Positions 9,270-18,156 of a DNA stretch of 64,000 bases are shown here, in pieces; within the stretch, counting starts at the first letter, position 1; each line of letters opens with the position of its first letter. The stretch covers positions 4,182,001 to 4,246,000 of the forward strand of contig NZ_LT899436.1 of the NCBI RefSeq assembly GCF_900198195.1, written 5' to 3'. This DNA is from Tenacibaculum jejuense. Its GTDB lineage: Bacteria > Bacteroidota > Bacteroidia > Flavobacteriales > Flavobacteriaceae. Both the position numbers and the translations under genes were made by a program. The notes below the pieces were generated by a model. It worked only from the letters and a program-made list of their open reading frames with translations. It was not told where the DNA came from and did not search any database.

Positions 9270-9301
9270 AAAAAACACTTAGACTTATCTAAGTGTTTTT
9301 T
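9270..9301 (+). terminator. intrinsic terminator after carbonic anhydrase
   Basis: A perfect 14-bp stem pairs 9270-9283 with 9288-9301 around the loop CTTA, ending in a T run. It lies 30 bases after the carbonic anhydrase stop. Confidence 0.85.
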
Positions 9302-9460
9302 TGATAGATTAAAAACAACCTGCTATTTACCAGACCTCTAAAGGTTAAAACTTCTTTGTTAAAAAAAAATTAACATTTCAATCAACTTTTTTAAGATTTC
9401 TTTCACAAAAAAGTGTCAAGAATTACAAGTAACTTTAGCTTTTTTAAAAGTTAACCTCAC

Positions 9461-12400
9461 ATGAATCTAAAACTACTCAAGGGCAGTGCACTAGCATTGC
9501 TCGTGCTTGGTGCTAGCACAACTTTAAATGCACAAAAACTTCAAACGACATTTAATCCAAAAAAGATTAAGAAAGATCAGGTTTACAAAAACCAGAAAAT
9601 GTTTGATAGTAAAACAGGAGCTACAAATGCGAAAACTCCACCACAACGTCAAGCAGATAATGCAATCGAAAGAGCAAAATTCGAATTTGAACGTTTAAAA
9701 AATCCTTTAACAGGCGATATTCCTAGAGATATTCGTAAAGCAGAACTTCAATTTTCTCAAAAAATAAGTCCAAGTAGCGACTTAAGAAGATTATATGGTA
9801 GAAGCGCAAATAATGGAAATTTTTCTAACTGGGTAAACAGAGGTCCTTTCAATGTTGGTGGAAGAACTAGAGCTTTAGCTATAGATAGAAACAATGAAAA
9901 TGTAATTCTTGCTGGTGGTGTTTCTGGTGGTTTATGGCGTTCTGAAAATAATGGAGAAACTTGGAGAAAAGTAACTCGCTCGTTCCAAAGCCCAAGTATA
10001 ACTACTATTGTTCAAGATCCAAGACCAAATAGAGGATACATTTGGTATTTTGCTTCAGGAGAAAGACAAGGTAACTCTGCCCGTGGTGGTAATGCTTTTT
10101 ACCAAGGAAGCGGAGTTTACAAATCTCAAGATCAAGGAAGAACTTGGGAATTATTAAGAGCTACAAGAAATCAAAATGTAGGTTCTTTTGAATCTGGATT
10201 CGATTTAATTAACTCTATTGCAGTGAATCCTACAAATGGTGATTTATATGTTGCAACTTTCGATGGGCTTTTTAGATCACAAGACGGTGGTAATTCTTTT
10301 TCTGAAGTTTTAGCTGGAGGATTTGATAATACTGTAGAAGTGAGCATTACTCCTTCTGGAAGAATTTATGCAACTATTGACTCAGGTGGAAATCCTAATG
10401 CTGGTTTCTTCACCTCTACAGATGGTGATAACTGGACAAACATTACTCCTGAAGGTTTCTTAACATCTTATGGAAGAACTGTAATGGGAATAGATCCTTC
10501 GAATGAAGACAGTGTTTACTTTTTTACACAAGATCCAGCAAATACTGCAGCCTTATACAGATATAATAGAACTGAAAATGCTTGGGAAAATTTATCTGCT
10601 AATTTACCTTCAAGTTCTATCGGAGGACCTATTGGAGATTTAAATTTACAAGGTGGTTATAACATGGTAGTTCAAGTACATCCTGCAGATAGTAATATTG
10701 TTTTTGTTGGTGGTACAAACCTTTACAGATCTACAACTGCTTTTAATACTTTAGCTGCACAAGAAAGTTGGGTTGCTGGTTATTCTCCATTAAACAATAT
10801 TAGTTTATATACAAATCAACATCCTGACCAACATGCATTAGTATTTTATCCTTCTAATCCAAACAGAGCTTTATCTGGAAATGATGGAGGAGTTTTCATT
10901 ACAGAAGATATTACAAGTGCAAATGCAGGAATCGAGCCTGTAGCTTGGGAATCTTTAAACAATGGTTATATCACAACACAACCTTATCACGTAGCTTTTG
11001 ATCCAGAAGCAAATTCTGATGATTTAGTTGCTGGTTTCCAAGATAATGGTACTTGGTATACAAACTCTACAGCTTCTAACGCTATTTGGGAAGAAGATTT
11101 CGGTGGAGATGGTACTTACAGTGCTATTGCTGACGGAGGTAGAACTCGTTATGTATCATCACAAAACGGAAACTTATTCCGATTCAATTTTGACGATAAT
11201 GGAGAGTTTTTATCATTTACAAAGGTTAGACCAGCAGGTGCTTCAGGATTTTCATTTATTAATCCTTATATCTTAGATCCAAATAATGATAATGTTATGT
11301 ACATGCCTATTGGAACTTCTATCTGGAGAAATAAAGACTTAGACGAAATTCCTTTATTTTCTAATAGTGATGCTACAGTGAACTGGTCTAATATTTCAGC
11401 TACACAAACAGACGACAACTCAAATGTTACTGCTTTAGACCTTTCTAAATTCCCAGTAGCAAACACTTTATACTATGGAACAAATAGCGGTCGTATTTAT
11501 CGTTTAGATAATGCTAATATCGATAATCAACAACCTGTAGATATTGCATCAGGAAAAGGCTTACCAGCTGGTTATGTAAACGATATCAATGTAGATCCTT
11601 CAAATTCAGACAGAGTAATAGTTACATTTTCTAACTACGGTATTCTTAGTTTATTTATTACAGAGAATGCAGGAGAAACTTGGACAAATATTAGTGGTAA
11701 TTTAGAAGAAAGACCTGATGGTTCTGGAAACGGGCCTTCTGTGAGAAGTACTGCTTTTTTAGGTAGTCAAGGAAATCCTAATTCAAGAAATCAGAAAATA
11801 TTTGCTGCTACAAGTACAGGATTATATTATACAGATTATTTAAACGGACAAAATACTGTTTGGAGAAAAGAAAACAATGCTATTGGTAATGCAGTTACTG
11901 ATGAAGTAGTAACTAGAAAAGATGGTTTTATTGCAGTTGCTGCTCATGGTAACGGTTTATTTAGTGCACGTTTCCCTATAACTGCAAATCCTTTACCTGA
12001 ATCTACATTATCTAATGCATTTTTATTAGATGATTTAAGTTTACCTCAAAATAGTCCTGATACTCAAATTGATATCACTGGGTTATTTGTACAATCTCAA
12101 GGATTACCAATAAGTATTGAAATTACAAATACGAATCCTGGTTTAGTTAGCGCTTCTATTTCTGGAGATACATTAACATTATCTTACACTCCAGATGCTA
12201 TTGGAGTAGCAACTATCGGATTAATAGCTAAAGCTGGCGAAGAACAAGTTTCTACTGGATTCAATGTATCTATTTCTGAAACTCCAATTTATGCTCAAAC
12301 TAATCCTTTTGTTACATCTATTCCATCTCAAAACTTTACAGATTTTAACGGAATCGCTCAAGCAGCAGATGACTTTGTTGTACCAGCTGGAAATACTTGG

Positions 12401-13120
12401 GTAATTAATAGAATACTTGCTTTTGGTGGAAATAATGGAGTACCTAATTTCTCTAGTGTAGATGTTGTTATTTACGATGACAATAACGGAACTCCTGGAG
12501 AAGAAGTTTACAACAGCTCTAACTTAACACCAATTTCTGAACTTAATGATCCTAATTTAAACTTATTACTCCCTGAACCTTTAACATTAGAAAGTGGTAA
12601 CTACTGGATCTCTATTTATGTAAACTTAGCTTTCTTACCAACAGGAAATCAATGGTTCTGGTCTTCTGAAGATAATTCAGTAGGACAAGTTACTCAATTT
12701 AGAGATGTTGCTGATTTATTTGGAACTGGAGCTACAGATTGGACTCCAACTTCTGTTGCTTTAGGTAGAACTCCAATAGATCAAACTTTCCAGATTTTTG
12801 GAGATATCATTAGTTTAGGTGAAGAAAATGAAGAGCCAATACAAGAAGCTTCTTTAACTTCAATAAATGGACAATTAAAAACGTTGGCTTGGCCAAATCC
12901 ATCTGAAGGAATCTTTAACTTTAACTTACAAACAATTACTACAGACAGTAAAGTTTCGTTGAGTGTTTTTGATATTTCGGGTAAAATGGTTCATAAAGAA
13001 CAAAATGTTTCTCCTAAATCTAATTATGTTTGGGATGCATCAAACGTTTCTTCAGGAATCTATCTTATCAATATAGAAGGAGAAAAAACTGCTAAACGTT
13101 TTAAAATTATTAAAAAATAA
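9461..13120 (+). CDS. large secreted BNR/sortilin-like repeat protein with T9SS sorting domain
   Basis: The 1219-residue protein starts with a signal peptide (about 1-25, ending TTLNAQ). From about 120 to 830 it has repeated BNR or VPS10-like motifs (SENNGETWRKV, SQDQGRTWELL, TENAGETWTNI), which form a beta-propeller. Beta-sandwich regions follow (about 840-1120), and the end (about 1140-1219) is a type A T9SS sorting domain (WPNPSEGIFNF, SSGIYLINI, final KRFKIIKK). It should be exported by Sec, moved across the outer membrane by the type IX system, and released or anchored at the surface. Such proteins are often called glycosyl hydrolases because of the BNR repeats, but I see no sialidase active site, so the activity is unknown. 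It is monocistronic, with a terminator on each side. Confidence 0.88.
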   Translation: MNLKLLKGSALALLVLGASTTLNAQKLQTTFNPKKIKKDQVYKNQKMFDSKTGATNAKTPPQRQADNAIERAKFEFERLKNPLTGDIPRDIRKAELQFSQKISPSSDLRRLYGRSANNGNFSNWVNRGPFNVGGRTRALAIDRNNENVILAGGVSGGLWRSENNGETWRKVTRSFQSPSITTIVQDPRPNRGYIWYFASGERQGNSARGGNAFYQGSGVYKSQDQGRTWELLRATRNQNVGSFESGFDLINSIAVNPTNGDLYVATFDGLFRSQDGGNSFSEVLAGGFDNTVEVSITPSGRIYATIDSGGNPNAGFFTSTDGDNWTNITPEGFLTSYGRTVMGIDPSNEDSVYFFTQDPANTAALYRYNRTENAWENLSANLPSSSIGGPIGDLNLQGGYNMVVQVHPADSNIVFVGGTNLYRSTTAFNTLAAQESWVAGYSPLNNISLYTNQHPDQHALVFYPSNPNRALSGNDGGVFITEDITSANAGIEPVAWESLNNGYITTQPYHVAFDPEANSDDLVAGFQDNGTWYTNSTASNAIWEEDFGGDGTYSAIADGGRTRYVSSQNGNLFRFNFDDNGEFLSFTKVRPAGASGFSFINPYILDPNNDNVMYMPIGTSIWRNKDLDEIPLFSNSDATVNWSNISATQTDDNSNVTALDLSKFPVANTLYYGTNSGRIYRLDNANIDNQQPVDIASGKGLPAGYVNDINVDPSNSDRVIVTFSNYGILSLFITENAGETWTNISGNLEERPDGSGNGPSVRSTAFLGSQGNPNSRNQKIFAATSTGLYYTDYLNGQNTVWRKENNAIGNAVTDEVVTRKDGFIAVAAHGNGLFSARFPITANPLPESTLSNAFLLDDLSLPQNSPDTQIDITGLFVQSQGLPISIEITNTNPGLVSASISGDTLTLSYTPDAIGVATIGLIAKAGEEQVSTGFNVSISETPIYAQTNPFVTSIPSQNFTDFNGIAQAADDFVVPAGNTWVINRILAFGGNNGVPNFSSVDVVIYDDNNGTPGEEVYNSSNLTPISELNDPNLNLLLPEPLTLESGNYWISIYVNLAFLPTGNQWFWSSEDNSVGQVTQFRDVADLFGTGATDWTPTSVALGRTPIDQTFQIFGDIISLGEENEEPIQEASLTSINGQLKTLAWPNPSEGIFNFNLQTITTDSKVSLSVFDISGKMVHKEQNVSPKSNYVWDASNVSSGIYLINIEGEKTAKRFKIIKK

Positions 13121-13134
13121 TTTTTCATCATATT

Positions 13135-13162
13135 AAAATAGAGGCTTAAATGCCTCTATTTT
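13135..13162 (+). terminator. intrinsic terminator after the BNR protein gene
   Basis: An 11-bp perfect stem pairs 13135-13145 with 13152-13162 around a 6-base loop, and the T run continues for several bases. It starts 15 bases after the stop codon. Confidence 0.85.
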
Positions 13163-13177
13163 TTTTAACTTATAACT

Positions 13178-13618
13178 ATGAAATTCAAATCTTTTTCTTT
13201 TACAATTACTTTTTTAGCTCTTTTGTTTTCAAGCCAAATTTTAACCAGTCAAAAGAAAAAAATAGCCAAACCAAAGTTTGGAGATGTTGCTCAACAAGAA
13301 GTTACAACCTCTCCTAACAACCTCTACATAGATGCTAAAATCTTAGGAAAAAATAAACAAGTATTAGATTGTAATGATGAAAATGCTAATGTATTATTAT
13401 GTAAAATATTAAAAGTATCAAATCAAGGTAGTAGTATAATTAACCTTCCTCGTGTTAATACATCAATATATTTTAAAACAGAAACTCCAGAAACATTTGA
13501 TGCTTTGCATATTATGAAAGGAACTACACTTCAACTACACATAAAAGAAGATATTTGTAAAAAAGGAAAGCAGAGTACTTTTACCATTTTAGGATTTATA
13601 CCTAAAACTAAATTGTAG
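13178..13618 (+). CDS. small exported hypothetical protein
   Basis: I do not recognise this 146-residue protein. A signal peptide (about 1-24) is followed by a basic stretch (KKKIAKPKFG) and a folded region with three cysteines: DCNDE and LLCKI close together, and ICKKG near the end. The last residues, including SQSTF-like polar strands, suggest a beta-sheet. The 3' end overlaps the convergent cvpA gene by 11 bases. It follows the terminator of the BNR gene closely, so its promoter must lie within about 15 bases of that hairpin, or it depends on read-through. Confidence 0.65.
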   Translation: MKFKSFSFTITFLALLFSSQILTSQKKKIAKPKFGDVAQQEVTTSPNNLYIDAKILGKNKQVLDCNDENANVLLCKILKVSNQGSSIINLPRVNTSIYFKTETPETFDALHIMKGTTLQLHIKEDICKKGKQSTFTILGFIPKTKL

Positions 13619-14129
13619 TATCTTCCTCTATTTCATTAATTTCATCATCTCCCTTAATAATCGATGGGAAGATCATTGGAGCGATTTTTTTTACAGGATG
13701 AAATAAAATAGATTCATCTAAACTTTCTTTTTTAACAAAAGGAATTGTGTCATTCATTCTTCCAAAGAAAATAAAAATTACACTTAGTATTAATCCTATT
13801 TTCAATGCTCCAAAGGCACCTCCTAATATTTTATTTAAAATACCCAGAGAAGCAAAATCTGCAATTTTAGTTAAAATCTTACCTAATAGAGCAATGACTA
13901 AAATGATAATAACGAAAGTTCCTGCAAAAGCAACTAAAGTAATATACTTTTCACTCCAATCTAGACTATCTTTTAACCAATCTCCTAAAAAGTAAGAAAA
14001 ATGAATAGCTCCATAAACTCCAGCAACTAATGCAACCAAAGAAGCTATTTCTACAAATAAGCCCTTCATTAGGCCTCTAACAAAACCAAAAAGAAGTAGT
14101 GATGCAATAATAATATCTAAGGTATTCAT
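13608..14129 (-). CDS. cvpA: CvpA family membrane protein
   Basis: This 173-residue protein has four membrane segments with the family signatures near the start (DIIIASLLLFGFVRGLMKGL) and in the middle (GILNKILGGAFGALKIGLI). CvpA was named for colicin V production and is widespread; its molecular role is not settled, though envelope stress and biofilm roles are reported in other bacteria. The C-terminus is acidic (DDEINEIEEDTTI). Its end overlaps the convergent upstream gene by 11 bases, and it is divergent from the gene at 14196. Confidence 0.9.
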   Translation of the reverse strand: MNTLDIIIASLLLFGFVRGLMKGLFVEIASLVALVAGVYGAIHFSYFLGDWLKDSLDWSEKYITLVAFAGTFVIIILVIALLGKILTKIADFASLGILNKILGGAFGALKIGLILSVIFIFFGRMNDTIPFVKKESLDESILFHPVKKIAPMIFPSIIKGDDEINEIEEDTTI

Positions 14130-14167
14130 CGTACTAAGAATTTTAACAAATATAAGTATCTCGTTCG

Positions 14168-14175
14168 TATCTTTG
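14168..14175 (+). promoter_or_regulatory. -7 promoter element for the gene at 14196
   Basis: TATCTTTG is a strong match to TAnnTTTG. It lies 20 bases before the ATG at 14196. Transcription would begin at about 14181, after the in-frame TTG at 14178, which argues for the ATG as the true start. Confidence 0.6.
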
Positions 14176-14195
14176 CTTTGTTATATACGATACAA

Positions 14196-14552
14196 ATGGA
14201 GAAGGTTATAAATTTAAAAGAAAAATGGGATTTTATAGTAGATAAACTTACGCATCAATTTGCTGAAGGAGATGAACTAACTATAGATGCTATAATATAT
14301 CTCATTGGTGTTCAAGAATTAGGTCAGGGACAACGAAAATTTAAGAAGGATGAAAAAATTAACCTGATGCACATTGCTATTTGTAAACTTTTAGAACCAT
14401 ATGGCTATTATGAATTTGACTACTTTGACAATGAAGGCTGGCCACATTATAAAACACTTACTGAACTACCAAATTTAAAACCCGGTGAACAAACCGTATT
14501 AATGAAAGAGGCTATTATTTCTTATTTCGAAAGCCTAGATTTTTTTCATTAA
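14196..14552 (+). CDS. conserved hypothetical cytoplasmic protein
   Basis: This 118-residue protein has no signal peptide, membrane helix or catalytic motif that I recognise. It is helical at the start (VINLKEKWDFIVDKLTHQF) and has an acidic, aromatic middle (YGYYEFDYFDNEGWPHYKTL). The sequence has the look of a small conserved Bacteroidota protein of unknown function. A longer form starting at TTG 14178 is unlikely because the -7 element lies at 14168-14175. The next gene begins 9 bases after the stop, so they may share a transcript. Confidence 0.7.
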   Translation: MEKVINLKEKWDFIVDKLTHQFAEGDELTIDAIIYLIGVQELGQGQRKFKKDEKINLMHIAICKLLEPYGYYEFDYFDNEGWPHYKTLTELPNLKPGEQTVLMKEAIISYFESLDFFH

Positions 14553-14561
14553 TTTAGGGTA

Positions 14562-15770
14562 ATGAAATATATCTTTTTATTACTGATTTTATTCATAACA
14601 CTTCAAACTTCTTGTCAACAAAGAGACACAGTCACTGTTACCACAACCAAAGAATTTATTCATGCTATAAAATCTAATAGGGTAATTAAAGTAAATTCAA
14701 AAAGACTAAATTTTAAACAAACCTTACAATTTAATCACATTACCAATTTATCTGTAATATCTAAAAAAGAAGCTTCTACTTTATTCTTTGATGGTAATTT
14801 CAATGCAGTTTCTATACGCAATTCTAAAAACATTTTATTATCTCAGATAAATTTAGAAATGAAAATCAACACAGCTTACTGTCGGGCACATACAATACAA
14901 CTATTAGAAAGTAAAAACATAACATTTAATAATTGTAGTATTTCAGGTAGTGGGAAAGATTGTAGTCATTTAGATGCTGATGATCTCATCAAATCAGAAA
15001 GATCAGATATTTCATTTGAAAATGTAATTTTTAAAGATATTCCATCTAAAATCAATGATGATTGTAAGACAAACATAGCTTTTAAAACATGTACTTTTTA
15101 TGTAAGTGAAAAAGAAAAAGTAGTGTATCCTCATCTAGATTTTCAAAATTGTACTTTTTTCAGGAGTAATCAAGTTCCTTTTTTAAAAAAATATAATGGG
15201 TTTTATCCTAAAAAACCGGTACTTGTTAACGCGGAAATTATTGCTAAAAATCCTCCTTGGCTTTATCCTTACGATGAAGGAGAATTGGGGGGTTTGTGTA
15301 ACAATACTTGCAAAGTATCGGCTTCTAGTACACTTTCTGCCAAAACAAAAAATAGCTACACTACAAAGAATTTAATTGATTTTGATACAAATACTGCTTG
15401 GGTTGAAGGTAAAAATGATTCAGGAATAAAAGAGCGTATTACTTATAAAGTAACTGATATACTTGGGGATGCAGAGTCTTGGCGTATGTCTTTAGATGCA
15501 ACAATTGTTAATGGTTATACCAAAAACTTAAATACTTGGAAAAACAATAATAGAGTAAAAAGTTTTAATATGTATCGTAATGGAATATTAATTGCTCAAA
15601 TAAACCTTAACGACACCCCGAAAGCTCAAAAAATTAATTTTGGAGAAATTGGATACCAAAACTTTCCAAATATCGGTGAAACCTTTGAATTTGAAATTAC
15701 AGGTATATATCCTGGAAACAAGTTTGATGATACCGCTGTGAGCCTATTCATTTTTAGCTGTCATCCTTAG
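14562..15770 (+). CDS. exported beta-helix protein with discoidin-like (NADase-type glycan-binding) domain
   Basis: The protein has 402 residues and a lipoprotein-like signal (about 1-19, LITLQTSCQQ; the Cys fits a lipobox). Residues about 45-200 carry right-handed beta-helix repeats (NSKNILLSQINLEM, ESKNITFNNCSISG, RSDISFENVIFKDI). Residues about 265-400 resemble the discoidin-like 'NADase-type glycan-binding' domain (SASSTLSAKTKNSYTTKNLI, then TNTAWVEGKNDSGIKE). The combination suggests a surface protein that binds or acts on polysaccharide, but I see no lyase or hydrolase active site. Its stop codon abuts the stop of the convergent SDR gene with no spacing. Confidence 0.72.
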   Translation: MKYIFLLLILFITLQTSCQQRDTVTVTTTKEFIHAIKSNRVIKVNSKRLNFKQTLQFNHITNLSVISKKEASTLFFDGNFNAVSIRNSKNILLSQINLEMKINTAYCRAHTIQLLESKNITFNNCSISGSGKDCSHLDADDLIKSERSDISFENVIFKDIPSKINDDCKTNIAFKTCTFYVSEKEKVVYPHLDFQNCTFFRSNQVPFLKKYNGFYPKKPVLVNAEIIAKNPPWLYPYDEGELGGLCNNTCKVSASSTLSAKTKNSYTTKNLIDFDTNTAWVEGKNDSGIKERITYKVTDILGDAESWRMSLDATIVNGYTKNLNTWKNNNRVKSFNMYRNGILIAQINLNDTPKAQKINFGEIGYQNFPNIGETFEFEITGIYPGNKFDDTAVSLFIFSCHP

Positions 15771-16565
15771 TTAAGTAACGCTTAACTTTCGTATCATTTT
15801 AGATAACAACTTAGGAAAAAAACGTTTTGCATATACTCCAGATTTTTCTTTAAAACCTGCAATGTAAACTTCTTCTTTCTCTGCTTTTATTGCTTTCAAC
15901 ATTAATTTTGCGAAACGATCTGGATCAATTCCATTAGCGGTGGCTTTATCCATAATCTCTTGTGGAGATCCATCACCAGTTAGTGCATTTTTAGAAACAT
16001 TCGTAGTCACAAAACCAGGGCAAACTAAAGTAACTTTTATATTGTCATTGAATACTTCTGCGCGCAAACTATCGAAAAAACCATGTAAAGCATGTTTAGT
16101 TGCTGCATATGTAGATCGCAATGGAGTACCTATTTTTCCTACAATACTTGTTGTTACCACAAAATGTCCAGAGTTTTTATTGAGAAAATGTGGTAAGATA
16201 GCTTTGGTGAGTGCAACAGTTCCTAAATAATTAATATTCATTAACCTTTTATCCACAGAAATATTAGTGTCTTTTGCTAAGGATCGTTGACTAATCCCAC
16301 CATTGTTTACCAAAATATCAACGCCTCCAAAAAATGCAATAGCTTTGTCAACTTTCTCAGAAAAACATTCATAATCCTCTAGATCTAAAGGTAGTATTTT
16401 TATATTTTCAGGAAAAGCACATAAATTTTTCACTTCATTTAAAGCAGATTCATTTCTTGAAGATAAGATTAATTTTGTATTTTGGCTGGAAAGTAGGATA
16501 GCTAGAGATTTTCCTATACCAGAAGAAGCTCCAGTTAACCATATTATTTTGTTTTCTACAGTCAT
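15771..16565 (-). CDS. SDR family NAD(P)-dependent oxidoreductase
   Basis: This 264-residue short-chain dehydrogenase has the cofactor motif TGASSGIG at 11-18, NNGG at 87-90, the catalytic Ser near 140 (TTSIVGK) and the Y153-x-x-x-K157 pair (YAATK). The family oxidises or reduces alcohol and carbonyl groups; the substrate cannot be told from sequence. The C-terminus carries a basic stretch (KRFFPKLLSKMIRKLSVT) like that of the DltE/YqjQ-type SDRs. It is divergent from the redoxin gene at 16685 and convergent without gap with the gene at 14562. Confidence 0.9.
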   Translation of the reverse strand: MTVENKIIWLTGASSGIGKSLAILLSSQNTKLILSSRNESALNEVKNLCAFPENIKILPLDLEDYECFSEKVDKAIAFFGGVDILVNNGGISQRSLAKDTNISVDKRLMNINYLGTVALTKAILPHFLNKNSGHFVVTTSIVGKIGTPLRSTYAATKHALHGFFDSLRAEVFNDNIKVTLVCPGFVTTNVSKNALTGDGSPQEIMDKATANGIDPDRFAKLMLKAIKAEKEEVYIAGFKEKSGVYAKRFFPKLLSKMIRKLSVT

Positions 16566-16614
16566 TTAGGTTAATAAATTTAAACCTAAAGTACTTAAAT
16601 TAAATAAGAAATAG

Positions 16615-16622
16615 TAATTTTG
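16615..16622 (+). promoter_or_regulatory. -7 promoter element for the TlpA-like redoxin gene
   Basis: TAATTTTG matches TAnnTTTG, about 62 bases before the start codon at 16685, in the divergent gap with the SDR gene. No good -33 box is visible. Confidence 0.4.
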
Positions 16623-16684
16623 GTACGCTTATTGGAATACAAGAAGTAGAATTTTAAATATATTTTAATATAAATCCCTTACTA

Positions 16685-18079
16685 ATGATGAAAAGATTTT
16701 TTGTTTTACTAATTTTTGTAGCTGCTGTTGCTAATGCACAATTTTCAGTAAAAGGGACGATGACTCCCCCAGAAAAAAGTGATTGGGTTGTGTTATATAG
16801 AATCGACGGAGCTAAGCAAAAATTTATTAGCAATTCAACAATAAAATTTGAGGATGTTGATTTAGGAGGAAGCACACAAAAGGTTGGTCGTTTTGAATTA
16901 ACACTTCCTGCAGATGCAAAAGCTGGAGCTTATAGAGTTAGCTATAGAAATACTGGTGCAGGATTTGTAGATTTCTTTTTTAACAAAGAAAATGTAGAAT
17001 TTGTATTTAATCCTCAGTTTCCTGAAGAATCAGTTTTATTTACAAAATCAAGAGAGAATAAAGTATATAGAGAATATACAGAAGCATTGTCGTTAACACA
17101 ACGTGCTATAGACTCTCTTCAAGTTGAATACTTGAAATCTGATAAAAAGAAAACTAAAAAAGCTTATAAGAAAGCTTACAAAGAGCAAGAAGAAGTTCAG
17201 GAAATTTATGAAGGTAAATCTGAAGGAATGTTAGTAAATACATTCATTAAGGCTTCTGAAGCTACGAATTCTGATGACATTTTTGACGATACTCAAGAAT
17301 ATTTAGATCATGTCTTAAATAGTTTCTTTGATAACATTGATTTTTCTGACAAAACATTATACAACTCTCCTTTTATTATAGATAGAGTTACTAATTATGT
17401 GTTTTATTTAAACATTGCTGAAAGTCAATCGTTACAACAAAAACTATATAAAGAGTCTATAGAAAAAATTATGGGTATCATTAAAAAAGATGCCACTAAG
17501 AAAGAAATTTTAGAATATTTAATTACTCGTTTTACAATACAGAGAAATTCTGAAATTGTTGATGAAGTATTTGAAAAATACTATGATAAATTACCGGCTA
17601 ACTTACAAGATGCTAAATTTAAAGAAGGAAAATTAGCTGAATTAAGTGTATCTGTAGGACGTACTGCTCCTGATTTTTCTTGGAAAGAAGACGGTAAAGA
17701 TTATTCTTTATCTACTTTAGATGACGGAGAGTATTACTTAATGATTTTCTGGAGTACTCAATGTGGACACTGTGTTAAAGAAGTTCCTGAAGTTCATGAA
17801 TTCATGAAAGAATACGATAATACTTCTGTAATTGCTTTTGCTATAGAAGAAAATGATCTTGATTTCAACTCTTGGGCTAAGAATAAATTATACAACTGGC
17901 ACAATGTTTTAGGTACTCATCCTACGTACAAGTTCGATAATGAAGTGGTTCAAAAATATAGAATTGATGCTACACCAACGTACTTCATTTTAGATAAGGA
18001 CAAAAAAATCATTGCTGTTCCTAATGCTGTAGAAGACATTAAAGAGTTCTTAAATAAAGAAAAAACAGCTTCTGAATAA
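16685..18079 (+). CDS. exported TlpA-like thioredoxin-fold protein
   Basis: This 464-residue protein has a signal peptide (about 1-19, ending VANAQ) and a long N-terminal region. Its first part is beta-rich (about 20-110), then helical and charged (about 120-310). A C-terminal thioredoxin-like domain (about 325-460) carries the redox motif CGHC at 360-363 and the cis-proline loop IDATPTYFI. The family reduces or isomerises disulfides in the periplasm. Bacteroidota carry many such two-part proteins with unknown partners. It is monocistronic, with a terminator directly behind it. ATGs at 16685 and 16688 are both possible starts. Confidence 0.85.
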   Translation: MMKRFFVLLIFVAAVANAQFSVKGTMTPPEKSDWVVLYRIDGAKQKFISNSTIKFEDVDLGGSTQKVGRFELTLPADAKAGAYRVSYRNTGAGFVDFFFNKENVEFVFNPQFPEESVLFTKSRENKVYREYTEALSLTQRAIDSLQVEYLKSDKKKTKKAYKKAYKEQEEVQEIYEGKSEGMLVNTFIKASEATNSDDIFDDTQEYLDHVLNSFFDNIDFSDKTLYNSPFIIDRVTNYVFYLNIAESQSLQQKLYKESIEKIMGIIKKDATKKEILEYLITRFTIQRNSEIVDEVFEKYYDKLPANLQDAKFKEGKLAELSVSVGRTAPDFSWKEDGKDYSLSTLDDGEYYLMIFWSTQCGHCVKEVPEVHEFMKEYDNTSVIAFAIEENDLDFNSWAKNKLYNWHNVLGTHPTYKFDNEVVQKYRIDATPTYFILDKDKKIIAVPNAVEDIKEFLNKEKTASE

Positions 18080-18098
18080 TATCAGAAACTCAATATAA

Positions 18099-18130
18099 AA
18101 AAACGACAATCAACTATGATTGTCGTTTTT
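18099..18130 (+). terminator. intrinsic terminator after the redoxin gene
   Basis: A 14-bp perfect stem pairs 18099-18112 with 18117-18130 around the loop ACTA. Being A-rich on one side and T-rich on the other, it can serve both the redoxin gene and the convergent alcohol dehydrogenase gene. Confidence 0.87.
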
Positions 18131-18156
18131 CTTTTTATAAATAAGTTCTAAGAAAA

